A stretch of DNA of 64,000 bases from Neorhizobium alkalisoli (GTDB lineage: Bacteria > Pseudomonadota > Alphaproteobacteria > Rhizobiales > Rhizobiaceae), in contig NZ_VIWP01000005.1 of the NCBI RefSeq assembly GCF_007829835.1, positions 62,001-126,000 of the forward strand. Reading direction: 5' to 3'. Below are positions 9,250 to 21,358 of the stretch, piece by piece (the first letter of the stretch is position 1; every line of letters begins with the position of its first letter). The notes beneath the pieces are model-generated. The model did not search any database, had not been told where the DNA came from, and saw nothing but the letters and a program-made list of their open reading frames with translations. The translations under genes were made by a program, and so were the position numbers.

Positions 9250-11667
9250 ATGTCCAAAGGGCCGGCCACAGAGCGTGTTTTAACCGAGGAGATCGCGACC
9301 GATCCGATCCTCGGCTATAGAGCTTTGCCCGGCGTTGCCGACGAGATGCTCGATGCCAATGGTGAGATCAAGCCGGTCTGGGCCAATCTCATCGCGCACC
9401 TCAGCCGTCTTTCGGAAGCCGAGCTGCACGAGCGTTTTGCCCGCGCCGACCGTTATCTGCGCGATGCCGGCGTTTTCTATCGCACCTATGGCGCCACCGG
9501 CGGCGGCAGCGGTGAACGCAGCTGGCCGATCAGCCATGTGCCGGTTCTGATCGACGAGCGGGAATGGGAGACCATTTCCAAGGGGCTGATGCAGCGCGCC
9601 GACCTTCTGGAAGCGCTGATCTCCGATATCTATGGCGAGAACAGGCTGGTGCAGGAAGGCATTCTTCCGCCGCAGCTGATCGCCAACAATCCGGAATTCC
9701 TGCGCCCGCTGGTCGGCATCAAGCCGGTTGGTGGCCATTACCTGCATTTCTGTTCCTTCGAAGTCGGCCGCGGCCCGGACGGAAACTGGTGGGTTCTGGC
9801 GGATCGCACCCAGGCGCCGTCGGGCGCCGGCTTCGCGCTGGAAAACCGCGTCGCCACCACCCGCGCCTTTTCCGACATCTATGCCGAAAGCCACGTCCAT
9901 CGCCTCGCCTCCTTCTTCGGCGCCTTCCGCGACGCGCTGCAGAGCCACAAGCAATATCCGGACGACCGCATCGCGGTTCTTTCTCCCGGCCCGGCCAACG
10001 AAACCTATTTCGAACACGCCTATATCGCCCGTTATCTCGGCTTCATGCTGCTCGAAGGCGAGGACCTGACCGTCGTCAACAACCGGGTCATGGTCCGCAC
10101 CGCTGCCGGCCTGAAACCCGTCGGCGTCCTCTGGCGTCGTCTGGACGCCTCCTATGCCGATCCGCTGGAGCTGAACCAGAACTCCCATATCGGCACGCCC
10201 GGCATGGTGCAGGCGCTGCGCTCCGGCTCGCTGACGCTGGTCAATGCGCTCGGCTCCGGCATTCTCGAAACCCGCGCGCTCCTTGCCTTCATGCCGACCG
10301 TCTGCCGTCGCCTCACCGGCGAAGACCCGATCATGCCGTCGATCGCCACCTGGTGGTGCGGCCAGAAGGCCGAGCGCGAACATGTTGCCGGCAATATCGA
10401 ACGCATGGTGATCGGCCCCGCCTATTCCGGCCTGCCCTTCTTCGACGATAACGGCCAGTCCGTGCTCGGCTCGTCGCTGCGCCAGACGGCGCGCGATACG
10501 ATCGGCGAATGGCTGTCGACCGAAGGCACCAAGCTGGTCGGCCAGGAAGTCGTCACCCTTTCGACGACACCCGCCTATGTCGACGGAAAACTCGTCCCGC
10601 GGCCGATGTCGCTGCGCGTCTTTGCCGCCCGCACCGCAAACGGCTGGCAGATCATGCCGGGTGGTTTTGCGCGCATCGGCTCCGGCGACGACGTGTCGGC
10701 GATCGCCATGCAGGCCGGCGGCACGGCTGCGGACGTGTGGATCGTCTCCGACAAGCCGGTCGCCAAGCCGACGCTGCTGCCGCCCGAGGAAAGTTTTACC
10801 CGCAACATGCCGGGCTCGCTGCCGAGCCGGGCCGCCGACAATCTCTATTGGCTCGGCCGTTACATCGAGCGCGCCGAAGGGGCCTTGCGCATCCTGCGCG
10901 CCTGGCATCTGCGTTTTGCCGAATCCGCCGATCCGAACGCACCGCTTCTCGCCGATGTCGCCCGCTATCTAAAGTCCATCGACATGGACATGGAAAAGGC
11001 CGTACCCGCGCCGCTGCTGCAAAACATCAACAGCGCCATCTATTCGGCCAGCAATATCCGCGACCGGTTCTCGCCGGACGGCTGGCTGGCGCTGACCGAC
11101 CTTGCCAAGACCACAAAACGTTTCCACGAAGCCGCCCAGCCGGGTGACGACGCCGCCCATGCGATGACGATCCTGCTGCGCAAGCTCGCAGGCTTCGCCG
11201 GTCTCGTGCACGAAAACATGTACCGGTTTACCGGCTGGCGTTTCCTCTCGATCGGCCGTTATCTGGAACGCGGCCTGCACATGACCCGCCTTCTCGGCCA
11301 TATGTCCGGCCCGGATGCGCCGGACGGTTCGCTCGACATGCTGCTGGAAATCGGCGATAGCGTCATGACCCATCGCCGCCGCTACAATGTCAACACCGCG
11401 CGCCTAACCGTCTCGGACCTGCTGGCGCTCGATCCTCTCAACCCCCGCTCGATCCTCTTTCAGCTGAACGAGATCCGCACCGAGGTCGAGCAATTGCCAA
11501 ATGCCTTCGTCAACGGCCAGATGTCGCCTTTCTACCGTGAAGCGATGCGCCTGCATTCAGGCCTTGCCGTGATGACGCCAGAAGGCATGAACACGGAGAC
11601 ATACCGCAAGCTGGAACAGGAATTCGAACGGCTGTCCGATATACTCGGCCAGACCTATTTCAGCTAG
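9250..11667 (+). CDS. Circularly permuted ATP-grasp protein with C-terminal alpha-E domain
   Basis: An 805-residue fusion. The N-terminal half (to about residue 490) is the circularly permuted ATP-grasp family (formerly DUF404/DUF407), recognised by FYRTYG near residue 78 and ISDIYGENRLVQEGILPP near 125-142. The C-terminal third is the alpha-E helical domain (formerly DUF403): LPSRAADNLYWLGRYIERAE at about 520-539 and ENMYRFTGWRFLSIGRYLERG near 655. ATP-grasp enzymes form amide bonds through an acyl phosphate, so a ligase for an amino acid or peptide is expected. It lies between two transglutaminase-fold genes, a set conserved in many proteobacteria. Start at 9250 fits the short nine-base gap. 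Confidence 0.85.
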   Translation: MSKGPATERVLTEEIATDPILGYRALPGVADEMLDANGEIKPVWANLIAHLSRLSEAELHERFARADRYLRDAGVFYRTYGATGGGSGERSWPISHVPVLIDEREWETISKGLMQRADLLEALISDIYGENRLVQEGILPPQLIANNPEFLRPLVGIKPVGGHYLHFCSFEVGRGPDGNWWVLADRTQAPSGAGFALENRVATTRAFSDIYAESHVHRLASFFGAFRDALQSHKQYPDDRIAVLSPGPANETYFEHAYIARYLGFMLLEGEDLTVVNNRVMVRTAAGLKPVGVLWRRLDASYADPLELNQNSHIGTPGMVQALRSGSLTLVNALGSGILETRALLAFMPTVCRRLTGEDPIMPSIATWWCGQKAEREHVAGNIERMVIGPAYSGLPFFDDNGQSVLGSSLRQTARDTIGEWLSTEGTKLVGQEVVTLSTTPAYVDGKLVPRPMSLRVFAARTANGWQIMPGGFARIGSGDDVSAIAMQAGGTAADVWIVSDKPVAKPTLLPPEESFTRNMPGSLPSRAADNLYWLGRYIERAEGALRILRAWHLRFAESADPNAPLLADVARYLKSIDMDMEKAVPAPLLQNINSAIYSASNIRDRFSPDGWLALTDLAKTTKRFHEAAQPGDDAAHAMTILLRKLAGFAGLVHENMYRFTGWRFLSIGRYLERGLHMTRLLGHMSGPDAPDGSLDMLLEIGDSVMTHRRRYNVNTARLTVSDLLALDPLNPRSILFQLNEIRTEVEQLPNAFVNGQMSPFYREAMRLHSGLAVMTPEGMNTETYRKLEQEFERLSDILGQTYFS

Positions 11668-11685
11668 GCCAGAGGGAGGAGACCG

Positions 11686-12564
11686 ATGCTTTACGACCTC
11701 TCCCTGCATATGGGCTATGTCTACGACGTCGCCGCTTCCGGCGCCCGTCACCTGATCCGCGTCCTGCCGCTCTCCGTGCCGGAAAGACAGCGGCTCATCG
11801 CCGGCTCGGTCACCGTCACGCCGGGCGCCGACGAGCGCACCACCTTCATCGACTTTTTCGGCCAGCAGGCGACCGCCGTCCTCATCCGCGCCCCGCATGA
11901 GCGGCTCGATATCCGCATGCAGGCGCGCGTGATGGTCGAAACGCCATCGCTGACGGCCGATCTCTCGCCACCACTCGACGAATTGAAGGATGAGCTTGCC
12001 GGCCTCTGGTCTGTGGACGCCGCCTCCCCGCATCACCTGAGCGGCCCGAGCCCGCGCCTTCCCGACGATCCGCAGATCGCCGCTTATGCCCGCGAGGCGG
12101 TCAAGCCCGGCCAGACCGTGCGCGAGATCGCCACCGTCCTCTGCAGCCGCATCCACAAGGACTTCACCTACGATCCGAAGGCAACGACGGTCGACACGAC
12201 ACCGCGCGAGGCCTTTCGGCTGAAGCGCGGCGTCTGCCAGGATTTTTCGCATATCATGATCGTCGCCCTGCGCAGCCTCGGCATTCCGGCAGGCTACGTC
12301 TCCGGCTTCCTGCGCACCCTACCCCCGCCCGGCAAGGAAAGGCTGGAAGGCGCCGATGCCATGCATGCCTGGGTCAGGGTCTGGTGCGGCGAGGCAAGCG
12401 GTTATGTCGAGCTCGACCCGACCAACAACATGCCGGCCGGCACCGACCATATCGTCGTCGCCTATGGCCGCGACTATGCCGACATCGCCCCTGTCATTGG
12501 CACGCTCAAAGGATATGGCAACCAGAAGACCGTGCAGGCCGTCGACGTCGTGCCCGTCAAGTAA
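11686..12564 (+). CDS. Transglutaminase-like cysteine protease-fold protein
   Basis: 292 residues: N-terminal bacterial transglutaminase domain, then the core with Cys184 (GVCQDFSHIM), His227 (MHAWVRVW) and Asp244 (ELDPTNN), a complete catalytic triad. It differs from the first transglutaminase of the operon in lacking DUF2126. GGGAGGAGACCG precedes ATG, 18 bases after the ATP-grasp stop, so the three genes form one transcription unit. It may cleave or cross-link the product of the ATP-grasp ligase; that is inference from gene association. Confidence 0.87.
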   Translation: MLYDLSLHMGYVYDVAASGARHLIRVLPLSVPERQRLIAGSVTVTPGADERTTFIDFFGQQATAVLIRAPHERLDIRMQARVMVETPSLTADLSPPLDELKDELAGLWSVDAASPHHLSGPSPRLPDDPQIAAYAREAVKPGQTVREIATVLCSRIHKDFTYDPKATTVDTTPREAFRLKRGVCQDFSHIMIVALRSLGIPAGYVSGFLRTLPPPGKERLEGADAMHAWVRVWCGEASGYVELDPTNNMPAGTDHIVVAYGRDYADIAPVIGTLKGYGNQKTVQAVDVVPVK

Positions 12565-12836
12565 CCGCCCACCGGATCAGAACGGCCCGATGGCGAGATC
12601 TTGAAACATGGCCGCGCGGGCCGCTCCCATAACGTGACAATCGTCAAGATTAGGTAGATTCCACAGGCCCTTTTGGGGCAACAAGTGCGAATATTCGTAA
12701 ACTTTCAAAAGCTTGTTTAGGACTTTCTCAATTCCCGCCTTCTAAAAATTCGCTGAACCATTCGAATGACTTGGATGGCGGTGGGTGAAGGGTAGCGCGT
12801 CTACCGCCCCCTGAAAAACACGAGTCGGGATCAGCT

Positions 12837-13796
12837 ATGACCATCTTGCAGCGTCTCAGAGACACAGCTTCGCGTCTTGTCGCAAATCGGGACGGCAATT
12901 TCGCGCTGATGACGGCACTTCTCAGCATTCCGCTCGTCTACGCGGCCGGCAGTGCCATCGATTTTTCGACCGCCTACGGCCAGAAGACCGGCATGCAGGA
13001 CATTGCCGATGCCGCAGCCCTTGCCGGCGGCCGGGTCTATGACGGCACCAACAGTGCAGCCGCGATCACCGCCGCGCAGAATTTCCTGAAGGGATACAAG
13101 GACAAGCTGCCTGACGGCGCCACCTATCAGGTGACGATGAGCGACCAGAACGTCAACGTCACGGTCAGCGCCAAGTCGGTCAACAGCTTCATGCAGGTGG
13201 CCGGCATCACGACACTCGATGTCGGCGTCGCCTCGCAATCGATCGCGCCGCTCAAGCCGAAGACGATCGACTTCACGCCGACCCAGGCGCAAGGCTGGTA
13301 TTACAAGAAGGTCTCGATCATGGTCGTGAGGCCCAATACCACCAATGAGGAAGTGGTCGGCACGGTCATCTATCAGCCGCTGACCCATAACAATGGCGGT
13401 CAGGGCACGATGACGGTATCGCCGACCGGCACCATCAATCTCGGCAAATATTCAAAGCTCGTTCTGCAGATGGAAATCAAGAACGATGGCTGCGCCGTCG
13501 GTTACAAGGCGACAATCACCGGTTCTGCGGTTACCTGCGACAAGAATGGCAACGCCGCCTATTCCAAATACGATCTCACCCTGCGCACCGACAATCCGGA
13601 TACGAGCTATTATCTCTTCGTCGATGGCACCCAGCTTGCCAAGGGCGTCACCAGCCCGCTCGACGGCATTCTCGTCTGCGGCAAGACATCCAGCCACGCC
13701 TGGGAAGACGGCGGCGGCTGGGATCGCCAGGACTTCTTCTACACGGTGAAGACGACCTGCGCGCCGGACGGCGAGTTCGTGCGGCTGACGCAATAG
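12837..13796 (+). CDS. TadE/TadG-like pilus assembly protein
   Basis: 319 residues beginning with a pseudopilin-like N-terminus: basic tail, then NRDGNFALMTALLSIPLVYAAGSAIDFSTAYGQKTGMQDIADAAALAGGR. That combination of charged pre-helix, one membrane helix at about 23-45 and an amphipathic helix of A/D residues is the Flp pilus-assembly TadE/G type. The rest is an extracytoplasmic domain with four cysteines (NDGCAVG, AVTCDK, LVCGK, KTTCAPD). No other tad/cpa genes are in the window. It precedes another protein of the same type by about 160 bp, across a hairpin. Confidence 0.75.
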   Translation: MTILQRLRDTASRLVANRDGNFALMTALLSIPLVYAAGSAIDFSTAYGQKTGMQDIADAAALAGGRVYDGTNSAAAITAAQNFLKGYKDKLPDGATYQVTMSDQNVNVTVSAKSVNSFMQVAGITTLDVGVASQSIAPLKPKTIDFTPTQAQGWYYKKVSIMVVRPNTTNEEVVGTVIYQPLTHNNGGQGTMTVSPTGTINLGKYSKLVLQMEIKNDGCAVGYKATITGSAVTCDKNGNAAYSKYDLTLRTDNPDTSYYLFVDGTQLAKGVTSPLDGILVCGKTSSHAWEDGGGWDRQDFFYTVKTTCAPDGEFVRLTQ

Positions 13797-13802
13797 TCAA
13801 AC

Positions 13803-13833
13803 TCGGCTCACTTTTCAGAAGATTTTGAGCCGA
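13803..13833 (+). terminator. Hairpin between the two Tad-like genes
   Basis: Perfect 8-bp arms TCGGCTCA (13803-13810) and TGAGCCGA (13826-13833) shortly after the first Tad-like stop. There is no T run, so it may be a transcript-stabilising or processing hairpin rather than a true terminator. Confidence 0.5.
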
Positions 13834-13953
13834 CCTGCCACTCAATCAGACACATCGATAAATTTTTAGCGGATGTTTTAGGCCTTCCTCTACCCCCCGG
13901 CATTAAGAGGAACGCAGGCACCAAATGATTTGGACAGCCAGGGGGTCAAGTCC

Positions 13954-15135
13954 ATGACAAAGCATCATCTGCGTCGGTTCCTCGAGGACCGCGCCGGAAA
14001 TTTCGGTCTGATGACGGCAATTCTGTTGCCGGTACTGGTCGGTGCCGCAGGCGTGGCGCTGGATCTAACCAATGCCATGCAGATGAAGAATACGATGCAG
14101 GGCCTCGCCGATTCGGCGGCGCTGTCTGCCGCTTCGTCGATGGCCGACAAGGGGCTGACGTCATCGCAGGCGCAGGAGCAGGCGAAGTCGATCCTCGCCG
14201 CCCAGATCAGCAATTATACCAATCCTGCGGACGCCCAGGCCGCGGCCGAGACAGCCAAGTCCGTCAAGGACAATACCGATGTGAGCGTCGCGACGACCGG
14301 TACCGCCACGTCCGGCCAGACCTTTGATGTCACCATCAATTCCGTCTACAAGATGCCGCTCAACGGCCTGAGCTCGATCATGGGCTTCAAGACGCTGAAC
14401 GTCGCCGTCGCCGGCACCGCACGCAGCAGCACCCAGGCACAGAATGCGCTTTCCATGTATCTCGTCCTCGACCGTTCTGGCTCGATGGGTGAGAACACGG
14501 ACACTGTCGACTCTACGAACCCGAGCACGTGCACGGAAACGAAGAACGGCAAATGCACCAAGACGAAGACCAATTACATCATCAAGATCGACGCCCTGAA
14601 GATCGCTGTCGGCAGCCTGCTCGACACGATCAAGACGGCCGATCCGGATACGAAATACGCACGTCTCGGCGCCGTGTCCTATAACAACGTCATGCAGTCA
14701 CCCGAAAAACTGGGCTGGGGCACATCCAAGGTCTCGGACTATGTTGACGACCTGACTTCGGGCGGCACGACCAACTCGGGCGAAGCAATGACCTTGGCCT
14801 ATACGTCGCTGAACGATGCCGCGGAGACGACCGCCCACAAGAACAAGAACGGCCAGACCAAGCCGAGCAAGTTCATCATCTTCATGACGGACGGCGAAAA
14901 CAACATTTCCGGCGCCGATGCCAAGACCAAGACGGCTTGCGCCAATGCCAAGACGGCCGGCATCGAGGTCTATTCGGTCGCCTTCATGGCGCCGTCTGCG
15001 GGCCGCAGCCTCCTGAACACCTGTGCCACCGACGCGAGCCACTATTACGACGCAAGCGATGCGGTCGAACTCGTGGCAGCCTTCAAGTCGATCGGCGAGA
15101 AGGCATCCCAGATTGGCACACGCCTCACCAACTGA
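13954..15135 (+). CDS. TadG-like protein with von Willebrand factor A domain
   Basis: 393 residues. The N-terminus (EDRAGNFGLMTAILLPVLVGAAGVALDLTNAMQMKNTMQ) is the pseudopilin-like TadE/G segment with one membrane helix. From about residue 165 there is a vWA domain whose MIDAS motif reads DRSGSMG (DxSxS), with the later GGTTNSGEA and FMTDGEN elements. A four-cysteine loop (CTETKNGKC region and CANAKTAG...CATD) may be disulfide-bonded. ATG at 13954 has AGGGGG upstream; the frame is open from a TTG at 13930, which is less likely. It probably acts at the envelope in adhesion or Flp pilus assembly, paired with the preceding gene. Confidence 0.8.
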   Translation: MTKHHLRRFLEDRAGNFGLMTAILLPVLVGAAGVALDLTNAMQMKNTMQGLADSAALSAASSMADKGLTSSQAQEQAKSILAAQISNYTNPADAQAAAETAKSVKDNTDVSVATTGTATSGQTFDVTINSVYKMPLNGLSSIMGFKTLNVAVAGTARSSTQAQNALSMYLVLDRSGSMGENTDTVDSTNPSTCTETKNGKCTKTKTNYIIKIDALKIAVGSLLDTIKTADPDTKYARLGAVSYNNVMQSPEKLGWGTSKVSDYVDDLTSGGTTNSGEAMTLAYTSLNDAAETTAHKNKNGQTKPSKFIIFMTDGENNISGADAKTKTACANAKTAGIEVYSVAFMAPSAGRSLLNTCATDASHYYDASDAVELVAAFKSIGEKASQIGTRLTN

Positions 15136-15160
15136 CCAGGTTCAGCGTTAAATGAACACA

Positions 15161-15190
15161 CGCCCTGCCCTTGCGGTGGGGCGTTTTGCT
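15161..15190 (+). terminator. Intrinsic terminator after TadG-like gene
   Basis: CGCCCTGCCC-TTG-CGGTGGGGCG followed by TTTTG, 25 bp after the vWA gene's stop, separates it from the glycogen operon. Confidence 0.65.
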
Positions 15191-15365
15191 TTGTGCCCGT
15201 AGCAACCCGCAGGCGATTTCGAGAGAAGACACATTTTCTTCGCATCTGCGAAGATAATTCCGTCGTTGCAACACTGTCATAACGGTGCGTAAACTGTCTC
15301 GCTACATCTTGCCGTATGACTGAATCGGACGCACCTTCTCCCTCGCTCCACCAGAAAGTTGGCAC

Positions 15366-17827
15366 ATGGATAAACCTTCTTCGACGGTCGAAATTCCCTA
15401 CCCGGCTCCCCGCAGCTCCCGCCCGGAAATCATGGCGGAGGAGATCATCGAGCGCCTGACCTACCGCATCGGCAAGGATGCGAAAGTCGCCAAGCCGCAC
15501 GACTGGTTGACCGCCACGATCCTCGTCGTGCGCGACCGAATCATCGACCGCTGGATGGAGAGCACCCGCAAGGCCTACAAGACGGGTGCGAAGCGCGTTT
15601 ATTACCTATCGCTCGAATTCCTGATCGGCCGCCTGATGCGCGATGCCGTCAGCAATCTCGGCCTGATGTCCGAAATCCGCGATGCCCTGATCTCGCTCGG
15701 CGTCGATATCGACGTCATCGCCGGCCTCGAGCCGGATGCGGCGCTCGGCAATGGCGGTCTCGGCCGCCTCGCCGCCTGCTTCATGGAATCGATGGCGACG
15801 GTCGATATCCCGGCCTATGGCTACGGCATCCGCTACGTCCACGGCCTCTTCCGCCAGCAGATGGCGGATGGCTGGCAGGTGGAACTGCCGGAAACCTGGC
15901 TTGCCCACGGCAACCCCTGGGAATTCGAACGCCGCGAAAGCTCCTACGAGATCGGCTACGGCGGCGCCGTCGAAACCGTCGGCGGTTACGAAGACACCCC
16001 GCGTTACGTCTGGAAGCCGGCCGAACGTGTCATCGCCATGGCCTATGACACGCCGATCGTCGGCTGGCGCGGCAACCGCGTCAACACGCTGCGCCTCTGG
16101 TCGGCCCAGCCGATCGACCCGATCCTGCTCGACGCCTTCAACGCCGGCGACCATATCGGCGCTCTGCGCGAGAGCAACAAGGCCGAAGCCCTGACCCGCG
16201 TCCTCTACCCGGCCGATGCCAACCCGGCCGGCCAGGAACTGCGCCTGCGCCAGGAATTCTTCTTCTCCTCGGCCTCTCTGCAGGACATCCTGCGCCGCCA
16301 CCTGCAGCAGTACCCGGATTTCACCAATCTGCATGAGAAGGTGTCGATCCAGCTGAACGACACCCATCCGGCGATCTCGATCACCGAAATGATGCGTCTT
16401 CTGGTCGATATCCACGGCATGGATTTCCAGCAGGCCTGGGAAATCACCCGCGAGACCTTCTCCTATACCAACCACACGCTTCTGCCCGAGGCGCTGGAAA
16501 GCTGGCCGGTGCCGCTGTTCGAGCGGCTTCTGCCGCGCCACATGCAGCTCGTCTATGCGATCAACGCCTTGATCCTCGTCGAAGCCCGCAAGCAGAAGAG
16601 CTTCTCCGATACCCAGATCCGCTCGATCTCTCTGATCGACGAAGGTGGCGAACGCCGCGTGCGCATGGGCAATCTTGCCTTTGTCGGCTCGCATTCGGTC
16701 AACGGCGTTTCGGCCCTGCATACCGACCTGATGAAGGTCACGGTCTTCTCCGATCTGCACAAGCTTTATCCGACCCGCATCAACAACAAGACCAACGGCA
16801 TCACGCCGCGTCGCTGGCTGATGCAGTGCAATCCGGGCCTGACCTCGCTGATCCGCGACGCGATCGGCGACAAGTTCCTGGATGATACGCAGGCGCTGAC
16901 GGAACTGGAAAAGTTTGCCGACGACAATGCCTTCCGTGAAAAATTCGCGGAGGTGAAGCGCGCCAACAAGATCCAGCTCGCCAATCTCGTCGGAAGCCGC
17001 ATGGGCATCCGACTCGATCCTTCGGCCCTGTTCGATATCCAGATCAAGCGCATCCATGAATACAAGCGCCAGCTCCTGAACATCGTCGAGGCCGTCGCCC
17101 TCTACGACCAGATCCGTTCGCATCCCGAACTCGACTGGGTGCCTCGCGTAAAACTGTTCGCGGGCAAGGCGGCGCCGAGCTATCACAACGCCAAGCTGAT
17201 CATCAAGCTCGCCAATGATGTCGCCCGCGTCATCAATAACGACCCGTCCGTCCGTGGCCTGCTGAAGGTCGTGTTCGTGCCGAACTACAATGTCTCGCTC
17301 GCCGAAATCATGGTTCCGGCGGCCGACCTGTCGGAACAGATCTCGACCGCCGGCATGGAAGCATCCGGCACCGGCAACATGAAGTTCGGCCTCAACGGCG
17401 CGCTGACCATCGGCACGCTCGACGGCGCCAATGTCGAGATGAAGGAACATGTCGGCGACGACAATATCGTCATCTTCGGCATGACCGCAGACGAGGTGCA
17501 GAAGGTCCGCGACGAAGGTCACAATCCGCGCGCCGTCATCGAAAAATCGCCGGAACTGGCGCAGGCGCTCAACGCCATCGCGTCGGGCGTCTTCTCGCCG
17601 GACGACCGGTCGCGCTTCTCGGCCCTGATCGACGGCATCTACAGCCATGACTGGTTCATGGTCGCCGCCGATTTCGATGCCTATGCTGCCGCACAGCGCA
17701 CCGTTGACCAAATCTGGACGGACCCTAAGTCTTGGTATTCCAAGACTATTCTCAACACCGCCCGTATGGGATGGTTCTCCTCCGACAGAACTATTCGTCA
17801 ATACGCCTCGGAAATCTGGAGAGCCTG

Positions 17828-17828
<1 letters not shown>
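15366..17828 (+). CDS. glgP: Glycogen/alpha-glucan phosphorylase
   Basis: 820 residues, the normal length for GT35 glycogen phosphorylase, which releases glucose 1-phosphate from glycogen using pyridoxal phosphate. Diagnostic stretches are YYLSLEFLIGRLMRDA (about 79-94), GNGGLGRLAACFMESMA, HPAISITEMMRLL, FDIQIKRIHEYKRQLLN and the PLP-lysine motif EASGTGNMKFGLNGALTIG near residue 665. The ATG at 15366 has only a weak ribosome site. It is the first gene of the glycogen operon and its stop overlaps the glgB start (TGATG), so breakdown and synthesis genes are co-expressed. Confidence 0.95.
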
Positions 17829-20041
<2,213 letters not shown>

Positions 20042-20058
20042 GTAATAGGGAGGGAAAC

Positions 20059-21324
20059 ATGAACGAAAAACAGCGCATTCAGCCTCTGTCACGCGATGCC
20101 ATGGCCTATGTTCTGGCCGGTGGCCGCGGCAGCCGCCTCAAGGAACTGACCGATCGCCGCGCCAAGCCGGCCGTCTATTTCGGCGGCAAGACCCGCATCA
20201 TCGATTTCGCGCTCTCCAATGCGCTGAATTCCGGCATCCGCCGCATCGGTGTTGCGACCCAGTACAAGGCGCATTCGCTGATCCGCCACATGCAGCGCGG
20301 CTGGAACTTCTTCCGTCCCGAACGAAACGAAAGCTTTGACATCCTCCCCGCCTCCCAGCGCGTTTCCGAAACGCAGTGGTATGAAGGCACGGCCGACGCC
20401 GTCTACCAGAATATCGACATCATCGAGGGTTACGCCCCCGAATACATGGTCATCCTTGCCGGCGACCACGTCTACAAGATGGATTACGAACTGATGCTGC
20501 AGCAGCACGTCAATTCCGGCGCCGACGTCACCGTCGGTTGCCTGGAAGTGCCGCGCATGGAAGCGACCGGCTTTGGCGTCATGCATGTCAACGAGAAGGA
20601 CGAGATCATCGCCTTCGTCGAAAAGCCCGCCGATCCGCCCGGCATTCCCGGCAAGCCGGATTTCGCGCTCGCCTCGATGGGCATCTATGTCTTCCACACG
20701 AAATTCCTGATCGAAGCCCTGAAGCGCGATGCGGCATCCGACGGATCCAGCCGCGATTTCGGCAAGGACATCATCCCCTATATCGTCGAGCATGGTAAGG
20801 CGATCGCCCACCGTTTCGCCGACAGTTGCGTCCGCTCCGATTTCGAGCGCGAGCCTTATTGGCGCGATGCCGGCACGATCGATGCCTATTGGCAGGCGAA
20901 TATCGACCTGACGGAAATCGTCCCCGGCCTCGACCTCTACGACAAGTCCTGGCCGATCTGGACCTATGCGGAAATCACCGCACCGGCCAAATTCGTGCAT
21001 GACGACGAGGACCGTCGCGGTTCGGCGACGTCCTCGGTCATTTCGGGCGACTGCATTATTTCCGGCTCCTCGCTCAACCGCAGCCTTCTCTTCACCGGCG
21101 TGCGCGCCAATTCCTATTCCAAGCTCGACGGTGCGGTGGTGCTGCCGAACGTTCGAATCGGACGGCGCGCCCAGCTTCGCGATGTTGTCATCGATCACGG
21201 TGTAACCATTCCCGAAGGTCTGGTGGTCGGTGAGGATCCGGAACTCGATGCCAAGCGTTTCCGCCGCACCGAAACCGGCATTTGCCTGATCACTCAGTCG
21301 ATGATCGACAAGCTCGATCTCTGA
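20059..21324 (+). CDS. glgC: Glucose-1-phosphate adenylyltransferase
   Basis: 421 residues, matching the size of the Agrobacterium enzyme. It makes ADP-glucose from ATP and glucose 1-phosphate, the committed step of bacterial glycogen synthesis. Visible motifs: nucleotide-binding VLAGGRGSRLKELT (about 14-27), LPASQR and WYEGTADAVYQN, the catalytic AGDHVYKMDY (Asp near 137), FVEKP with the sugar-phosphate lysine, and a C-terminal left-handed beta-helix where allosteric effectors bind. GGAGGGAAAC precedes ATG. Members of this family from Agrobacterium respond to fructose 6-phosphate and pyruvate; that regulation is assumed, not seen. Confidence 0.96.
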   Translation: MNEKQRIQPLSRDAMAYVLAGGRGSRLKELTDRRAKPAVYFGGKTRIIDFALSNALNSGIRRIGVATQYKAHSLIRHMQRGWNFFRPERNESFDILPASQRVSETQWYEGTADAVYQNIDIIEGYAPEYMVILAGDHVYKMDYELMLQQHVNSGADVTVGCLEVPRMEATGFGVMHVNEKDEIIAFVEKPADPPGIPGKPDFALASMGIYVFHTKFLIEALKRDAASDGSSRDFGKDIIPYIVEHGKAIAHRFADSCVRSDFEREPYWRDAGTIDAYWQANIDLTEIVPGLDLYDKSWPIWTYAEITAPAKFVHDDEDRRGSATSSVISGDCIISGSSLNRSLLFTGVRANSYSKLDGAVVLPNVRIGRRAQLRDVVIDHGVTIPEGLVVGEDPELDAKRFRRTETGICLITQSMIDKLDL

Positions 21325-21358
21325 TCGGAAAAGAGCGTTCAAAAGGGTGAGCCCGGAC

